Positions 1 through 8,139 of a stretch of DNA of 64,000 nucleotides are shown here, in pieces. The position numbers were made by a program, and so were the translations under genes. The notes below the pieces were generated by a model. The model had not been told where the DNA came from, searched no databases, and saw only the letters and a program-made list of their open reading frames with translations. The stretch spans positions 1 through 64,000 of the forward strand of contig NZ_LAVA02000047.1 in assembly GCF_000974985.2 (NCBI RefSeq), read 5' to 3'. Source of the DNA: Streptomyces mangrovisoli. GTDB lineage: Bacteria > Actinomycetota > Actinomycetes > Streptomycetales > Streptomycetaceae. Positions within the stretch are counted from its first letter, which is position 1. Each line of letters starts with the position of its first letter.

Positions 1-102
1 CAGGTCCGGGTCCGGGGCCATGGCCGGGTCCGGGGCCAAGGCCCGCCCCCCGTTGGGCGGCGTCGGAGCGGCGGGCCGGTCCCGGTCGGTGGCGGCGTTC
101 AC
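1..102 (-). CDS. Partial N-terminus of a DprA/Smf-like protein (window edge)
   Basis: An open frame starts at a GTG whose last bases overlap the TGA stop of yifB (GTGA overlap at 99-102) and runs off the left edge after 34 codons. The visible peptide is Pro/Ala-rich (begins MNAATDRDRP) and has no diagnostic domain. The assignment to the DNA-processing protein DprA rests only on context: in actinobacteria dprA normally follows yifB, often with overlapping stop and start. A short Ala-Pro-Asp-Pro repeat is visible near the edge. Identity is inference; the coupling to yifB is seen. Confidence 0.4.
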   Translation of the reverse strand, partial: MNAATDRDRPAAPTPPNGGRALAPDPAMAPDPDL

Positions 103-1724
103 CTCGCCGCGCCGATCGCCAGCGGCACCCCGCGCGGGATGCCGGTGCGCAGTTGCAGTGCCAGGGCCACGTCGCCGGCGTCGGGGCGGTCGTGGCCCGC
201 GAGGTCGGCGACGGTCCACGCGACCCGGAGGACGCGGTCGAGGCCGCGGGCGGTGAGGACGCCGCGTTCGAGGCCTCGCTCGGCCTCGTCCATGGCGCCG
301 GGGGCCGCGTGCCAGCGGCCGCGCAGCTCGCGGCCGGGGACCTCGCCGTTGGTGCGCCAGGGGGTGCCGGTGAGGCGGACGGCTGCACGTTCGCGGGCGG
401 CCCGGACGCGGTCGGCGACGGTGGCGGAGGATTCGCCGCGTGCCCCGGGGCGGGTGAGTTCGGCGCGGGTGACGGGGTCGACCTCGACCCGCAGGTCGAC
501 CCGGTCGAGCAGGGGTCCGGAGAGCCGGGCCTGGTAGCGGCGGATCGACGAGGGCGGGCACTCGCACAGGGTGTCGCGCTGCGAGAAGCGTCCGCAGGGG
601 CAGGGGTTGGCGGCGAGCACCATGAGGAAGCGGGCGGGGAAGCGCACCACGCCGGCGCTGCGGGCGATGACCACGTGCCCGGCCTCCAGGGGCTGGCGCA
701 GGGCGTCGAGGGTGCGGCTGTGGAATTCGGGCGCTTCGTCCAGAAAGAGAATTCCGCGGTGGGCGAGGGAGACCGCGCCGGGGCGGGCGATCCCCTGGCC
801 GCCGCCGACGAGCGACTGCATGGTGGCCGAGTGGTGCGGGGCGCAGTAGGGGGCGACGTCGATGAGAGGTTTGCCGGGTGGCAGCAGTCCGGCGACCGAG
901 TGGACGGCCGTGACCTCCAGGGACTCCTGCCGGCCGAGCGGGGGCAGCACGGCGGGCAGCCGTTCGGCGAGCATGGTCTTGCCCGCGCCGGGCGGTCCTT
1001 CCAGGAAGAGGTGGTGGTGGCCGGCGGCGGCCACTTCCACGGCGGTGCGGGCGGAGTTCTGGCCGACGACGTCGGCGAGGTCGTGGCCCGGTTCGTGCGC
1101 GGTGTCGCCGAGGGTGTGGATGCCGGCGGCGGCTCCGGTGCCGGGCAGGCGCAGGCCCGCGAGGAGGGGGTCGGGGCGCCCCTGCTCGTCGGGGTCCTCC
1201 TCGGGTACGGGTTCGTCGGCGAGGACGGCGATCAGCTGGCGCAGGCTGCGGACGCCGAGCACGGACACGCCGGGGACGAGCGCGGCCTCGGCGGCGGCGC
1301 ACTCGGGGACGACGACCTGTTCGTAGCCGGCGTCCGCGGCGGCGAGCACGGCGGGCAGGATGCCCCGGACCGGGCGGACGCGGCCGTCGAGGCCGAGTTC
1401 GCCGATCATGACGATGTCGGCGAGGACCCGCGGGTCGATGCGTTCGGCGGCGCCGAGGACGGCGCAGGCGACGGCCAGGTCGAATCCGCTGCCGGCCTTG
1501 GGCACCGAGGCCGGGCTCAGCCCGACGGTGAGTTTGCGCTGGGGCCATTCGGCGCCGGAGTTGACCACGGCGGCCCGGACACGGTCGCGGCTCTCCGTCA
1601 GGCTCTTGTCGGGCAGCCCCACCAGGGTGAAGGCGGCGACGCCGGGTTCGAGGTCGGCCTGGACCTCGACGACGACTCCCTCGACGCCCACCAGGGCGAC
1701 CGCGCAGGTACGTGCGAACGCCAT
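99..1724 (-). CDS. yifB: YifB/ComM-family Mg-chelatase-like AAA+ ATPase
   Basis: 541 residues from the ATG at 1722-1724 (MAFARTCAVALVG). An N-terminal ChlI/Lon-protease-like fold occupies about residues 1-160. The AAA+ core has Walker A GPPGAGKT near residue 245 and Walker B ILFLDEAPEF about 80 residues later. A Cys cluster (NPCPCG...CEC) and a C-terminal Mg-chelatase-type lid follow. The family includes ComM, a helicase that extends branch migration during natural transformation in Vibrio and Haemophilus; its role in Streptomyces is not established. It starts 2 nt after the yraN stop and overlaps the downstream dprA-like frame, so the three are probably one transcript. A longer in-frame extension to 1805 exists but runs back into yraN. 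Confidence 0.93.
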   Translation of the reverse strand: MAFARTCAVALVGVEGVVVEVQADLEPGVAAFTLVGLPDKSLTESRDRVRAAVVNSGAEWPQRKLTVGLSPASVPKAGSGFDLAVACAVLGAAERIDPRVLADIVMIGELGLDGRVRPVRGILPAVLAAADAGYEQVVVPECAAAEAALVPGVSVLGVRSLRQLIAVLADEPVPEEDPDEQGRPDPLLAGLRLPGTGAAAGIHTLGDTAHEPGHDLADVVGQNSARTAVEVAAAGHHHLFLEGPPGAGKTMLAERLPAVLPPLGRQESLEVTAVHSVAGLLPPGKPLIDVAPYCAPHHSATMQSLVGGGQGIARPGAVSLAHRGILFLDEAPEFHSRTLDALRQPLEAGHVVIARSAGVVRFPARFLMVLAANPCPCGRFSQRDTLCECPPSSIRRYQARLSGPLLDRVDLRVEVDPVTRAELTRPGARGESSATVADRVRAARERAAVRLTGTPWRTNGEVPGRELRGRWHAAPGAMDEAERGLERGVLTARGLDRVLRVAWTVADLAGHDRPDAGDVALALQLRTGIPRGVPLAIGAAR

Positions 1725-1725
1725 C

Positions 1726-2088
1726 TCAGGCCACCCCCCGGACGTGTTCGACCAGGGGCGCGCCGCGGTCGCGGAGCAGGACGCCGACCAGGTCGATGCG
1801 CACACCGCCCGGTGGTGCGCCGCCGTGGGCGTGGGTGAAGCGGGCGGCGAGTCCGAGGAGCCGGCGTGCCTTGCGTGGCGTCACGGCCGCCATGGGATGT
1901 TCGTAGCCGCCGGCCCGGCGGGTCTTGACCTCGCAGACGACCAGTACGTCGCCCTCGCGGGCCACGATGTCGATCTCGCCCTCGCGTCCGCAGCGCCAGT
2001 TGCGCTCCAGGATCGTGAGTCCGGCCTCCGCCAGCCGTCGGGCGGCCAGGTCCTCGCCGTATTTGCCGGTCGCGTGTCGTGCGTTCAT
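1726..2088 (-). CDS. yraN: YraN / UPF0102 endonuclease-fold protein
   Basis: 120 residues starting MNARHATGKYGEDLAARRL, preceded by a good GGAGGTGG ribosome site that decides for this ATG over an in-frame start 66 nt upstream. The motif EIDIVARE ... VVCEVKTR is the (E)-D-x(n)-E-x-K core of the restriction-endonuclease-like fold, typical of UPF0102. The cellular function is unknown; the family is often linked with ribosome or rnhB neighbourhoods and is presumed nucleic-acid related. It belongs to the sipZ-Nudix-DUF2469-yraN-yifB run, all on the minus strand with short spacers. Confidence 0.92.
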   Translation of the reverse strand: MNARHATGKYGEDLAARRLAEAGLTILERNWRCGREGEIDIVAREGDVLVVCEVKTRRAGGYEHPMAAVTPRKARRLLGLAARFTHAHGGAPPGGVRIDLVGVLLRDRGAPLVEHVRGVA

Positions 2089-2194
2089 GTCGGCACCACC
2101 TCCGGCGCCCACGGTCACGCATTCCACGGAGCCGAGTGGATCTTGGTGGATCACCCGGCGACTGTGGAAAACTCCGCCACCCGTTCGGGGTGGC

Positions 2195-2503
2195 TCACCC
2201 GCCCGGAAGCTCCAGGTCGCTCTTGTTGAGCTCCTCGATGTTCACGTCCTTGAATGTCAGGACGCGGACCTGCTTCACGAAGCGGGCCGGCCGGTACATG
2301 TCCCACACCCACGCGTCGGCCATCGACACCTCGAAGAACACCTCACCCTGGACGGAGTGCACCTGCATCTCGTAGTCGTTGGTGAGGTAGAAGCGCCGCT
2401 CGGTCTCGATCACGTATTTGAACAGTCCGACGACATCGCGGTACTCCCGGTAGAGCTTCAGCTCCATCTCGGTCTCGTACTTCTCGAGGTCCTCGGCGCT
2501 CAT
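2195..2503 (-). CDS. DUF2469 conserved actinobacterial protein
   Basis: 102 residues, MSAEDLEKYETEMELKLYRE..., with a GAAGGGGA ribosome site. It is highly charged and rich in aromatic residues (YEMQVHSVQGEVFFEV, WVWDMYRP), fully matching the conserved actinobacterial DUF2469 family that sits between the sip cluster and yraN. No catalytic motif is evident and no biochemical function is known. The lower GC and strong amino-acid conservation I recall for this family suggest a core role. Gaps of 106 nt to yraN and 56 nt to the Nudix gene keep it within the same probable operon. Confidence 0.9.
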   Translation of the reverse strand: MSAEDLEKYETEMELKLYREYRDVVGLFKYVIETERRFYLTNDYEMQVHSVQGEVFFEVSMADAWVWDMYRPARFVKQVRVLTFKDVNIEELNKSDLELPGG

Positions 2504-2559
2504 GGCATGTTCCCCTTCAGCCGTGCGATCCCACCATTGTGCGCCAGTCCCAGGGGCCC

Positions 2560-3177
2560 TCAGACGATTTCCGCGTCAAGGGTCAGGGGAGCGGCGGGGG
2601 GACCTTCGTCGAGCAGCCTGCGCAGCAGCCCGGCGAGTCTGGTCGGATACACCGTCTCATGTGCCTGGGTGAGTTCCCGGCACGTCCACCAGCGTGCTCC
2701 GGCGACACTGCGCCGCTCCAGCTCGGTCAGGGCCGTGGGGGCCGTCGCGGTCTGGGTCGTACGGCCCAGGTAGTACCACTCGTCCTGGTCCCAGCGGCGG
2801 CCGGCGAACGGGAAGGAGCACCTGCGCCGCCACAGCACCGGGCCGAGTTCGACCTGGGTGATGCCGGTCTCCTCGGCGAGTTCCCGGATCGCGGCCTGTT
2901 CTCGGGTCTCGTCTCCCTCGAGGCCTCCGCCGGGCGTGAACCACCAGTCGTCGGACGGGTCGTCCGGCTGGTGGCCGTGCAGCAGCAGGATGCGGTCGTC
3001 GGGGTCGAGCAGCACGACCCGGGCCACCTTGCGCAGCCCGCCGCCCTCGCCGATGCCGTCCTCGCGCTCCACGACACCGTCCTCGACGCCGCCGCCCGCC
3101 CCCTTCACGACAGCGCCCTCACCGGTACCGGCCTCGCCGGCACCTCCGTCGCCCGTGCAGGCCGCCTCAGCGGGCAC
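2560..3177 (-). CDS. Nudix hydrolase
   Basis: 205 residues if the GTG at 3175-3177 is used (CGGAG upstream). The perfect Nudix box G-x5-E-x7-REUxEExGU is seen as GGLEGDE ... IRELAEETGI at about residues 84-106, so a nucleoside-diphosphate-linked substrate is expected, with Mg2+ bound by the two EE pairs. The WWFTPGGG stretch preceding it is typical. The first ~45 residues are a low-complexity Gly/Glu/Ala stretch, so the true start is uncertain; an in-frame start at 3246 would overlap sipZ by 80 nt, the chosen one by 11 nt. Translation is probably coupled to sipZ. Substrate is unknown. Confidence 0.85.
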   Translation of the reverse strand: MPAEAACTGDGGAGEAGTGEGAVVKGAGGGVEDGVVEREDGIGEGGGLRKVARVVLLDPDDRILLLHGHQPDDPSDDWWFTPGGGLEGDETREQAAIRELAEETGITQVELGPVLWRRRCSFPFAGRRWDQDEWYYLGRTTQTATAPTALTELERRSVAGARWWTCRELTQAHETVYPTRLAGLLRRLLDEGPPAAPLTLDAEIV

Positions 3178-3952
3178 TCGCGGGCTCCGTTGCGGTGCGG
3201 CCGCGGGAGCGGCCGAAGAGTTTGGCGACAGGGCCGTAGGCGGCACCGCCCAGGACCAGGGCCGCGCCGATGACGATCATGCCCTCGATCGTGCGCAGCG
3301 GGCCGGGCGTGGAGAGCGGGCCGAGTTCCTCGAAACCGGTGGGGCGCTGGAGCAGGCCCTTCATGGGCCAGATCACCGCGTCGACCCGTGCGACCACGGC
3401 GCTGCGCGCCACGGTGCCCGAGGCGGCGTCCGTGAGGTGGGCGGTGGAGTCCAGGGAGCCCTGGCGCTCGTCGCCGAGGAGGAAGAGGCGGCCCTTGGGC
3501 ACGGTGACGGTGCCGAAGTCGGTGATCTCGGCCAGGCTGCCCTTGGGCAGGTAGGGCTCGTCGATCTGCTTGCCGTTGACGGTGAGCTTGCCGTTGGTGC
3601 AGCAGGAGACGGTGTCGCCGCCGACCGCGACGACCCGCTTGACCACGGCGGAGCCCTTCACCCAGCTGGTGTCGTTGAAGACCACCACGTCGCCGCGGCG
3701 CACCTCGCTGCCGTCGACGCGCTGCCCCAGCACCCGGTCGCCGACGCCGATCGTCGGGGACATGGAACTGGTCGGCACGGTGTACGGCCGGTAGACGACC
3801 GCTCCCCAGACGAATCCGCCGAGGAAAAGGATCAGGCCCAGCGCGATCACCAGACCGGAGACGCGGTCTCCGGTCCTGCTGCCCGCCGGGCCGTTGCCCG
3901 TGCCGCCGCTGCTGCTGCGCGGGGCCGTACGCGTCGTGCTCTGACCACCCAT
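3167..3952 (-). CDS. sipZ: Type I signal peptidase SipZ
   Basis: 261 residues from the ATG at 3950-3952 (MGGQSTTRTAPRSS). One N-terminal membrane segment (VSGLVIALGLILFLGGFVWG) is followed by the Ser nucleophile in VPTSSMSPTI, the Lys general base in VVKRVVAVGGD and the box-E sequence LGDERQGSLDS, then a second hydrophobic segment near the C-terminus (IEGMIVIGAALVLGGAAYG). Published topology work on S. lividans places SipX, SipY and SipZ in a subclass with a C-terminal anchor, which agrees. It processes Sec signal peptides on the outer face of the membrane. In S. lividans sipZ heads a separate operon with three unrelated genes, as the layout here also suggests. Confidence 0.93.
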   Translation of the reverse strand: MGGQSTTRTAPRSSSGGTGNGPAGSRTGDRVSGLVIALGLILFLGGFVWGAVVYRPYTVPTSSMSPTIGVGDRVLGQRVDGSEVRRGDVVVFNDTSWVKGSAVVKRVVAVGGDTVSCCTNGKLTVNGKQIDEPYLPKGSLAEITDFGTVTVPKGRLFLLGDERQGSLDSTAHLTDAASGTVARSAVVARVDAVIWPMKGLLQRPTGFEELGPLSTPGPLRTIEGMIVIGAALVLGGAAYGPVAKLFGRSRGRTATEPASAR

Positions 3953-4029
3953 GGGTCCGCACCCTACCCGGCGGTACCGGGCAGGGGCAGCCCCTCCCGA
4001 GGGAGCCTGCTCACAAGCCCCACACGGCT

Positions 4030-5040
4030 TTACGAGATCTTGGCGGGCTCCTCGGCCCCGGTGCGGACGACGATGCTCCGCCGCCGGCGCCACAGCGCGA
4101 GCGGTACGACGCCGACGAGCGCGATGCCCTCCGGAGCGACGGTCAGGGCGGCCGAGGCGGCGGACTGCTTGTCGATGCCGGGGGTGTCGAAGGCGTCCGG
4201 GATCGGCAGGGTGCCCCATCGGTTGATCGGCCACGCCTTGACGATGGCGCGTCCGACGACCTTGTCGACCGGGACCATGCCGTGGTTCTTGTCGTTCTGG
4301 TTGTACCGGGAGTCGCGGGAGTTCTGCCGGTGGTCGCCCATGACCCAGATGTAGCCCTTGGGGACCTTCACGGTGAACTGGCCGCCCTGGTCGTCCTGGC
4401 TGCACGGGGTGTTGCCCGCGTAGACGTAGTCCGTCTCGTTGAGCGCCTTGCCGTTGACCATCAGCGGGCCGGTGCCCTTGCAGGACACGGTGTCGCCGCC
4501 GACGCCGATCACGCGCTTGATGAGGTCCTTCTCCTCGGCGGACGGCATCAGGCCGATCCAGCTGAGCACCTTCTGCAGCGCGTTGGGCGTGGCCGTGGGC
4601 TCGCCGGCCAGCCAGTCGTCCGGGTCGTGGAAGACGACGACCTCGCCGCGCTCCGGCTTGGAGCCGAACCACGGGGTGAGCTTGTCGACCAGGACGCGGT
4701 CGCCCTGCTGGAGGGTGTTCTGCATCGAGTCCGACGGGATCGAGAACGCCTGCACCAGGAACGTCTTGATCAGCAGTGCGAGGACCAGCGCGATGCCGAT
4801 GAGGATCGGCAGTTCCTTCCAGAACGACCGCGGCTTCTTCGGCTGTGCGGCCGCACCGCCCGATCCGGAGCCGCCCCCGGCGCGGTTTCGTTCGTCCGTC
4901 ACGGGCCCGTCCTCGATCTCCTGCGCGTCACTCCCGGAGGACACGGCGCCACCCGCGGCGGGGTCGGCCTCGTCCACGGGGCGCCCGTGGTGCTCCTCGC
5001 CGTCGTGTCCGGACCGTGCGCCAACCGCCACATCCCCCAC
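4030..5040 (-). CDS. sipY: Type I signal peptidase SipY
   Basis: 336 residues. The GTG at 5038-5040 is preceded by an excellent AAGGAG five bases upstream, which fixes the start inside the 3' end of sipX. A long charged cytoplasmic region (about 80 residues) precedes the membrane segment LPILIGIALVLALLIKTFLV. Ser is in IPSDSMQNTL, Lys in DLIKRVIGVGGD, and box E is MGDHRQNSRDS. A C-terminal hydrophobic stretch (EGIALVGVVPLALW) followed by Arg-rich residues is the second anchor. SipY has been reported as the major signal peptidase of S. lividans. It sits downstream of sipW and sipX on one strand. Confidence 0.93.
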   Translation of the reverse strand: MGDVAVGARSGHDGEEHHGRPVDEADPAAGGAVSSGSDAQEIEDGPVTDERNRAGGGSGSGGAAAQPKKPRSFWKELPILIGIALVLALLIKTFLVQAFSIPSDSMQNTLQQGDRVLVDKLTPWFGSKPERGEVVVFHDPDDWLAGEPTATPNALQKVLSWIGLMPSAEEKDLIKRVIGVGGDTVSCKGTGPLMVNGKALNETDYVYAGNTPCSQDDQGGQFTVKVPKGYIWVMGDHRQNSRDSRYNQNDKNHGMVPVDKVVGRAIVKAWPINRWGTLPIPDAFDTPGIDKQSAASAALTVAPEGIALVGVVPLALWRRRRSIVVRTGAEEPAKIS

Positions 5041-6055
5041 GCCAACTCCTTACTCCGTGCCGCCGCCTGCCCCACACGCGGTGCAGGCCCACCACTCCCA
5101 TAACGAGCGGGAGTTCCGCAGGGGTCGGGAGTTGGACCGTTCCGTTCGGAACGCTGGAAGCAACACTATGCGACACGCGGGGAGAGGCGGTCGCCCCCGA
5201 CACCGAGTCGGAGACGCTTGCGAAGGTTTTAGGTTCCTTGAGGCTGGTCCAGTGGCCGAGCGGCCATCCGATGACCATGGCGCGGCCCACGACGGAGCTG
5301 AGCGCCACCGTGCCGCCGTAGGACGTGTCCTGGTGGAAACGGGAGTCCGCGGAGTTGGCGCGGTGATCCCCCATCACCCACAGCCGCCCCTGGGGGACGG
5401 TGATGTCGAACGCCTGCTGGGAGGGCGCGTTGCCCGGGTACAGGTAGTCGCCCTCGGTCAGCGGTACGCCGTTGACGGTGACCCGGCCCTGGGTGTCGCA
5501 GCACTTGACGTGGTCGCCGCCGACGCCGATGACCCGCTTGATCAGGTCCTTCTCGTTGTCGGACGGCAGCAGGCCGATGAACTGGAGCCCTTCCTTGACC
5601 TGCTTGACCCCGACCGGGTCGTTCTTCTTGGTGGTCTGCTCGTCGGCCAGCCAGCCGCCGGGGTCGTGGAAGACCACGACGTCGCCGCGCTTGGGCTCGG
5701 AGCCGAACCACGGCGTGAACTTGTCGACCAGGACGCGGTCGCCGATCCGGATCGTCTGCTCCATGGAGCCGGACGGGATCACGAACGCCTGCACGAGGAA
5801 GGTCTTGAGGACGAGCGCTATCAGCACGGCGACGCCGACCAGCAGCGGTATCTCGCGGACCGCGCCGCGCCTGCGTTTGCGCTTGACCTTGCGCTGGAGC
5901 TTGCGCCGCTCCGCGCGGGAGCGGCCGCTCGGTCCCGCGGGACCGGAGCCCGTGCCCGAGGCCCGGCGGGCGCCGGTGGGCAGCAGGTTCTCGGTGCCGA
6001 AGGGGCTCGCCGGAGCGGCCGTACGGCGGTCTCTGCCGCGGCTACCCACGGGCAC
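4928..6055 (-). CDS. sipX: Type I signal peptidase SipX
   Basis: 375 residues from a GTG at 6053-6055 (a GTG two codons later is equally possible). A basic N-terminal region (RKVKRKRRRG) precedes the segment IPLLVGVAVLIALVLKTFLV. Catalytic Ser is in IPSGSMEQTI, Lys in DLIKRVIGVGGDH, and box E is MGDHRANSADS. A hydrophobic C-terminal anchor (AELPLVMGVVGLHRVW) is followed by about 50 Arg/Gly-rich residues that are read out of frame through the first 113 nt of sipY. Start overlaps the sipW stop by 14 nt. The long overlapping tail is unusual and may not be conserved. Confidence 0.9.
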   Translation of the reverse strand: MPVGSRGRDRRTAAPASPFGTENLLPTGARRASGTGSGPAGPSGRSRAERRKLQRKVKRKRRRGAVREIPLLVGVAVLIALVLKTFLVQAFVIPSGSMEQTIRIGDRVLVDKFTPWFGSEPKRGDVVVFHDPGGWLADEQTTKKNDPVGVKQVKEGLQFIGLLPSDNEKDLIKRVIGVGGDHVKCCDTQGRVTVNGVPLTEGDYLYPGNAPSQQAFDITVPQGRLWVMGDHRANSADSRFHQDTSYGGTVALSSVVGRAMVIGWPLGHWTSLKEPKTFASVSDSVSGATASPRVSHSVASSVPNGTVQLPTPAELPLVMGVVGLHRVWGRRRHGVRSWRGGCGGWRTVRTRRRGAPRAPRGRGRPRRGWRRVLRE

Positions 6056-6773
6056 CGTCCGCGGCGGGTACGCGGTCGTAGGCCGCGGGGCGCCGGATGC
6101 GGGTCCAGTGACCGGCGGGCCAGGCGATCCAGTCGGCGCGTCCGATCACGCGTCCGACCGGGACCATCCCGCCGCCCGCGGAGCCCAGGTGGTCCCGGGA
6201 GTCGGCGGAGTCGGCGCGGTGGTCGCCCAGGAGGAAGAGGGTGCCGTCGGGCACGACGACGTCGAAAGGCACCGTGGACGGGCTGTCCCCGGGATACAGG
6301 AACGCCGTCTCGTCGACCGGCCGGCCGTTCACCTCGATCCTCCCCTTCTTGTCGCAGCAGACGACGTGATCGCCGCCCACACCGACAACGCGCTTGATGT
6401 AGTCACCGTGCCCGAAGTACTCGTCGCCGTCGAACACGACGACGTCCCCGCGGCGCGGCTGGGCACCGAAACGGTACGCCAACTTATCTACGAGAACGCG
6501 GTCCCCGATCCTCAATCCCTGTTCCATGGATCCGCTCGGAATCTGGAACGGTTGCACCACGAAAGTGTTGAGGAGCAGCAAAAACACCAGGCAGACGAGG
6601 AGGGTGAGGGTGATGCGGCCGCCCGGTACCCAGGCGGCGAGCCGGGCCTCGACGGTCCGGGCCGTCAACGCGAAACGCGACCGTTCCTCCCCCCTGGGCG
6701 TGTCCGGGGAGTCCCCGGAGACGGAAGGGCGGGAGGAGCGGTCGCGCTCCGTGTGCTGTGCTTCGGTGTCCAT
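6042..6773 (-). CDS. sipW: Type I signal peptidase SipW
   Basis: 243 residues. An N-terminal charged segment is followed by one membrane helix (ITLTLLVCLVFLLLLNTFVV), Ser in IPSGSMEQGL, Lys in DYIKRVVGVGGDH and box E LGDHRADSADS. There is no second hydrophobic segment at the C-terminus, matching the single-anchor topology described for S. lividans SipW. It is the first sip gene after rplS (45-nt gap) and probably heads the sipWXY transcript. No clear ribosome-binding site precedes the ATG at 6771-6773. Confidence 0.92.
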   Translation of the reverse strand: MDTEAQHTERDRSSRPSVSGDSPDTPRGEERSRFALTARTVEARLAAWVPGGRITLTLLVCLVFLLLLNTFVVQPFQIPSGSMEQGLRIGDRVLVDKLAYRFGAQPRRGDVVVFDGDEYFGHGDYIKRVVGVGGDHVVCCDKKGRIEVNGRPVDETAFLYPGDSPSTVPFDVVVPDGTLFLLGDHRADSADSRDHLGSAGGGMVPVGRVIGRADWIAWPAGHWTRIRRPAAYDRVPAADGARG

Positions 6774-6818
6774 CGGGGCCAGATGTTATCCGGCCCCGAT
6801 GAGAACTCCGCAGCGAGC

Positions 6819-7169
6819 TCAGTTGTCGCGCTTCTCCTTGATCTTCGCGGCCTTGCCGCGGAGCTCACGGAGGTAGTACAGCTTGGCGCGACGGACGTCA
6901 CCGCGGGTGACGAGCTCGATCTTCTCGACGATCGGGGTGTGCACCGGGAAGGTGCGCTCCACGCCCACGGAGAAGGACACCTTGCGGACCGTGAAGGTCT
7001 CGCGGACGCCGGAACCCTGGCGGCGGATCACCACGCCCTTGAACTGCTGCACACGGGAGCGGTTGCCCTCGATGACGCGCACGTGGACGTTGACGGTGTC
7101 ACCCGGGCGGAAGGCCGGGATGTCGCTGCGCAGCGACGCGGAGTCGACGGTGTCGAGCAGGTGAGCCAT
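6819..7169 (-). CDS. rplS: 50S ribosomal protein L19
   Basis: 116 residues starting MAHLLDTVDSASLRSDIPAF; in-frame sequence upstream to 7196 is leader. L19 signature regions FRPGDTVNVHVRVIEGNRSR and YYLRELRGKAAKIKEKRDN are intact. It lies at the 30S/50S interface of the ribosome. It closes the conserved rpsP-khpA-rimM-trmD-rplS block, with a 136-nt leader after trmD that holds a small hairpin. Confidence 0.97.
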   Translation of the reverse strand: MAHLLDTVDSASLRSDIPAFRPGDTVNVHVRVIEGNRSRVQQFKGVVIRRQGSGVRETFTVRKVSFSVGVERTFPVHTPIVEKIELVTRGDVRRAKLYYLRELRGKAAKIKEKRDN

Positions 7170-7262
7170 TTCTTCTGCTTTCTTCGCTGATGCCACAGGT
7201 CATCAACGGTTCTCGGTGGTGAGTCGATGGAGCTGTGTGCGGGTCGGGACGGGCGTCGTGTC

Positions 7263-7277
7263 CCCCTGCGGCAGGGG
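7263..7277 (-). terminator. Small hairpin in the trmD-rplS spacer
   Basis: A perfect 6-bp stem CCCCTG-CGG-CAGGGG lies in the spacer between trmD and rplS. It could be an attenuator or processing site that sets the rplS level apart from trmD. No U-tract is seen, so the assignment as a terminator is weak. Confidence 0.3.
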
Positions 7278-7305
7278 CGCACGCCGGACGGCGCACAACA
7301 GCGGT

Positions 7306-8139
7306 CTATTGTTCCACGGCGTCCGGCCTGCGCCAAAATCGGCCGTAGGGCTCGCCCGCGGGATCCGGGGCCCAGCCGAGGATGAACAGCGTCTCGCGGT
7401 CCTTCTTGTCGAAGGCCCGGGGGTCGCAGCGTTCGATGAGGTCGGGGCGGTGCGCGGCGGTCCGCTTCAGCGCCTCGTCGCGGCGCCAGCGGGCGATCCT
7501 GCCGTGGTGGCCGCTGAGCAGGACGTCGGGGATGTCCCGGCCGCGCCACTCGGGGGGCTTGGTGTAGACGGGGCCCTCCAGCAGGCCGGCCATGGCGCCG
7601 GGGGCGAAGGAGTCGTCGCGGTGGGACTCGGCGTTGCCGAGGACGCCGGGCAGCAGCCGGGCGACGGCCTCGGTGATGACGAGTACGGCCGCCTCGCCGC
7701 CGGCGAGGACGTAGTCGCCGATGGAGACCTCCAGGACGTCGACGCGGGTGGCGTACTCGTCCATGACGCGGCGGTCGATGCCCTCGTAGCGGGCGGGGGT
7801 GAAGATCAGCCAGGGGCGCTCGGACAGCTCGACGGCGAGTTCCTGGGTGAAGGGGCGCCCGCTGGGAGTGGGCACGACGAGGGTCGGCGCGTGCGCGCCG
7901 GACTCGTAGCCGTCGGCCAGCACGGTGTCCAGGGCGTCGCCCCAGGGGCCGGTCTTCATGACCATGCCGGGGCCGCCGCCGTAGGGCGTGTCGTCGACGG
8001 TGTTGTGCCGGTCGTACGTCCACTCGCGCAGGTCGTGGACGTGCACGCCGAGCTGTCCGCGGGCGCGGGCCTTGCCGACGAGGGAGACGTTCAGCGGTTC
8101 GAGGTACTCGGGGAAGATCGTGACGACGTCGAGCCGCAT
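7306..8139 (-). CDS. trmD: tRNA (guanine-N1)-methyltransferase TrmD
   Basis: 277 residues, MRLDVVTIFPEYLEPLNVS.... TrmD transfers a methyl group from SAM to G37 of tRNAs, preventing +1 frameshifting. Family motifs are present: DDTPYGGGPGMVM, CRYEG-type (ARYEGIDRRV), SIGDYVLAGGEAA forming the trefoil-knot SAM site, and SHRDDSF. The ATG overlaps the rimM stop by one base (TGATG), indicating translational coupling; an in-frame GTG one codon upstream is less likely. Confidence 0.97.
   Translation of the reverse strand: MRLDVVTIFPEYLEPLNVSLVGKARARGQLGVHVHDLREWTYDRHNTVDDTPYGGGPGMVMKTGPWGDALDTVLADGYESGAHAPTLVVPTPSGRPFTQELAVELSERPWLIFTPARYEGIDRRVMDEYATRVDVLEVSIGDYVLAGGEAAVLVITEAVARLLPGVLGNAESHRDDSFAPGAMAGLLEGPVYTKPPEWRGRDIPDVLLSGHHGRIARWRRDEALKRTAAHRPDLIERCDPRAFDKKDRETLFILGWAPDPAGEPYGRFWRRPDAVEQ

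Noticed and set aside
153..1838. 561-codon plus-strand frame opposite yifB
   Set aside because: Gly/Ala/Asp-rich shadow; yifB has Walker motifs on the minus strand.
4030..6773. Three long frames antisense to the sip genes (for example 4439-6397 plus)
   Set aside because: Shadows of the paralogous sip genes; their similarity to one another reflects the duplicated sense strand.
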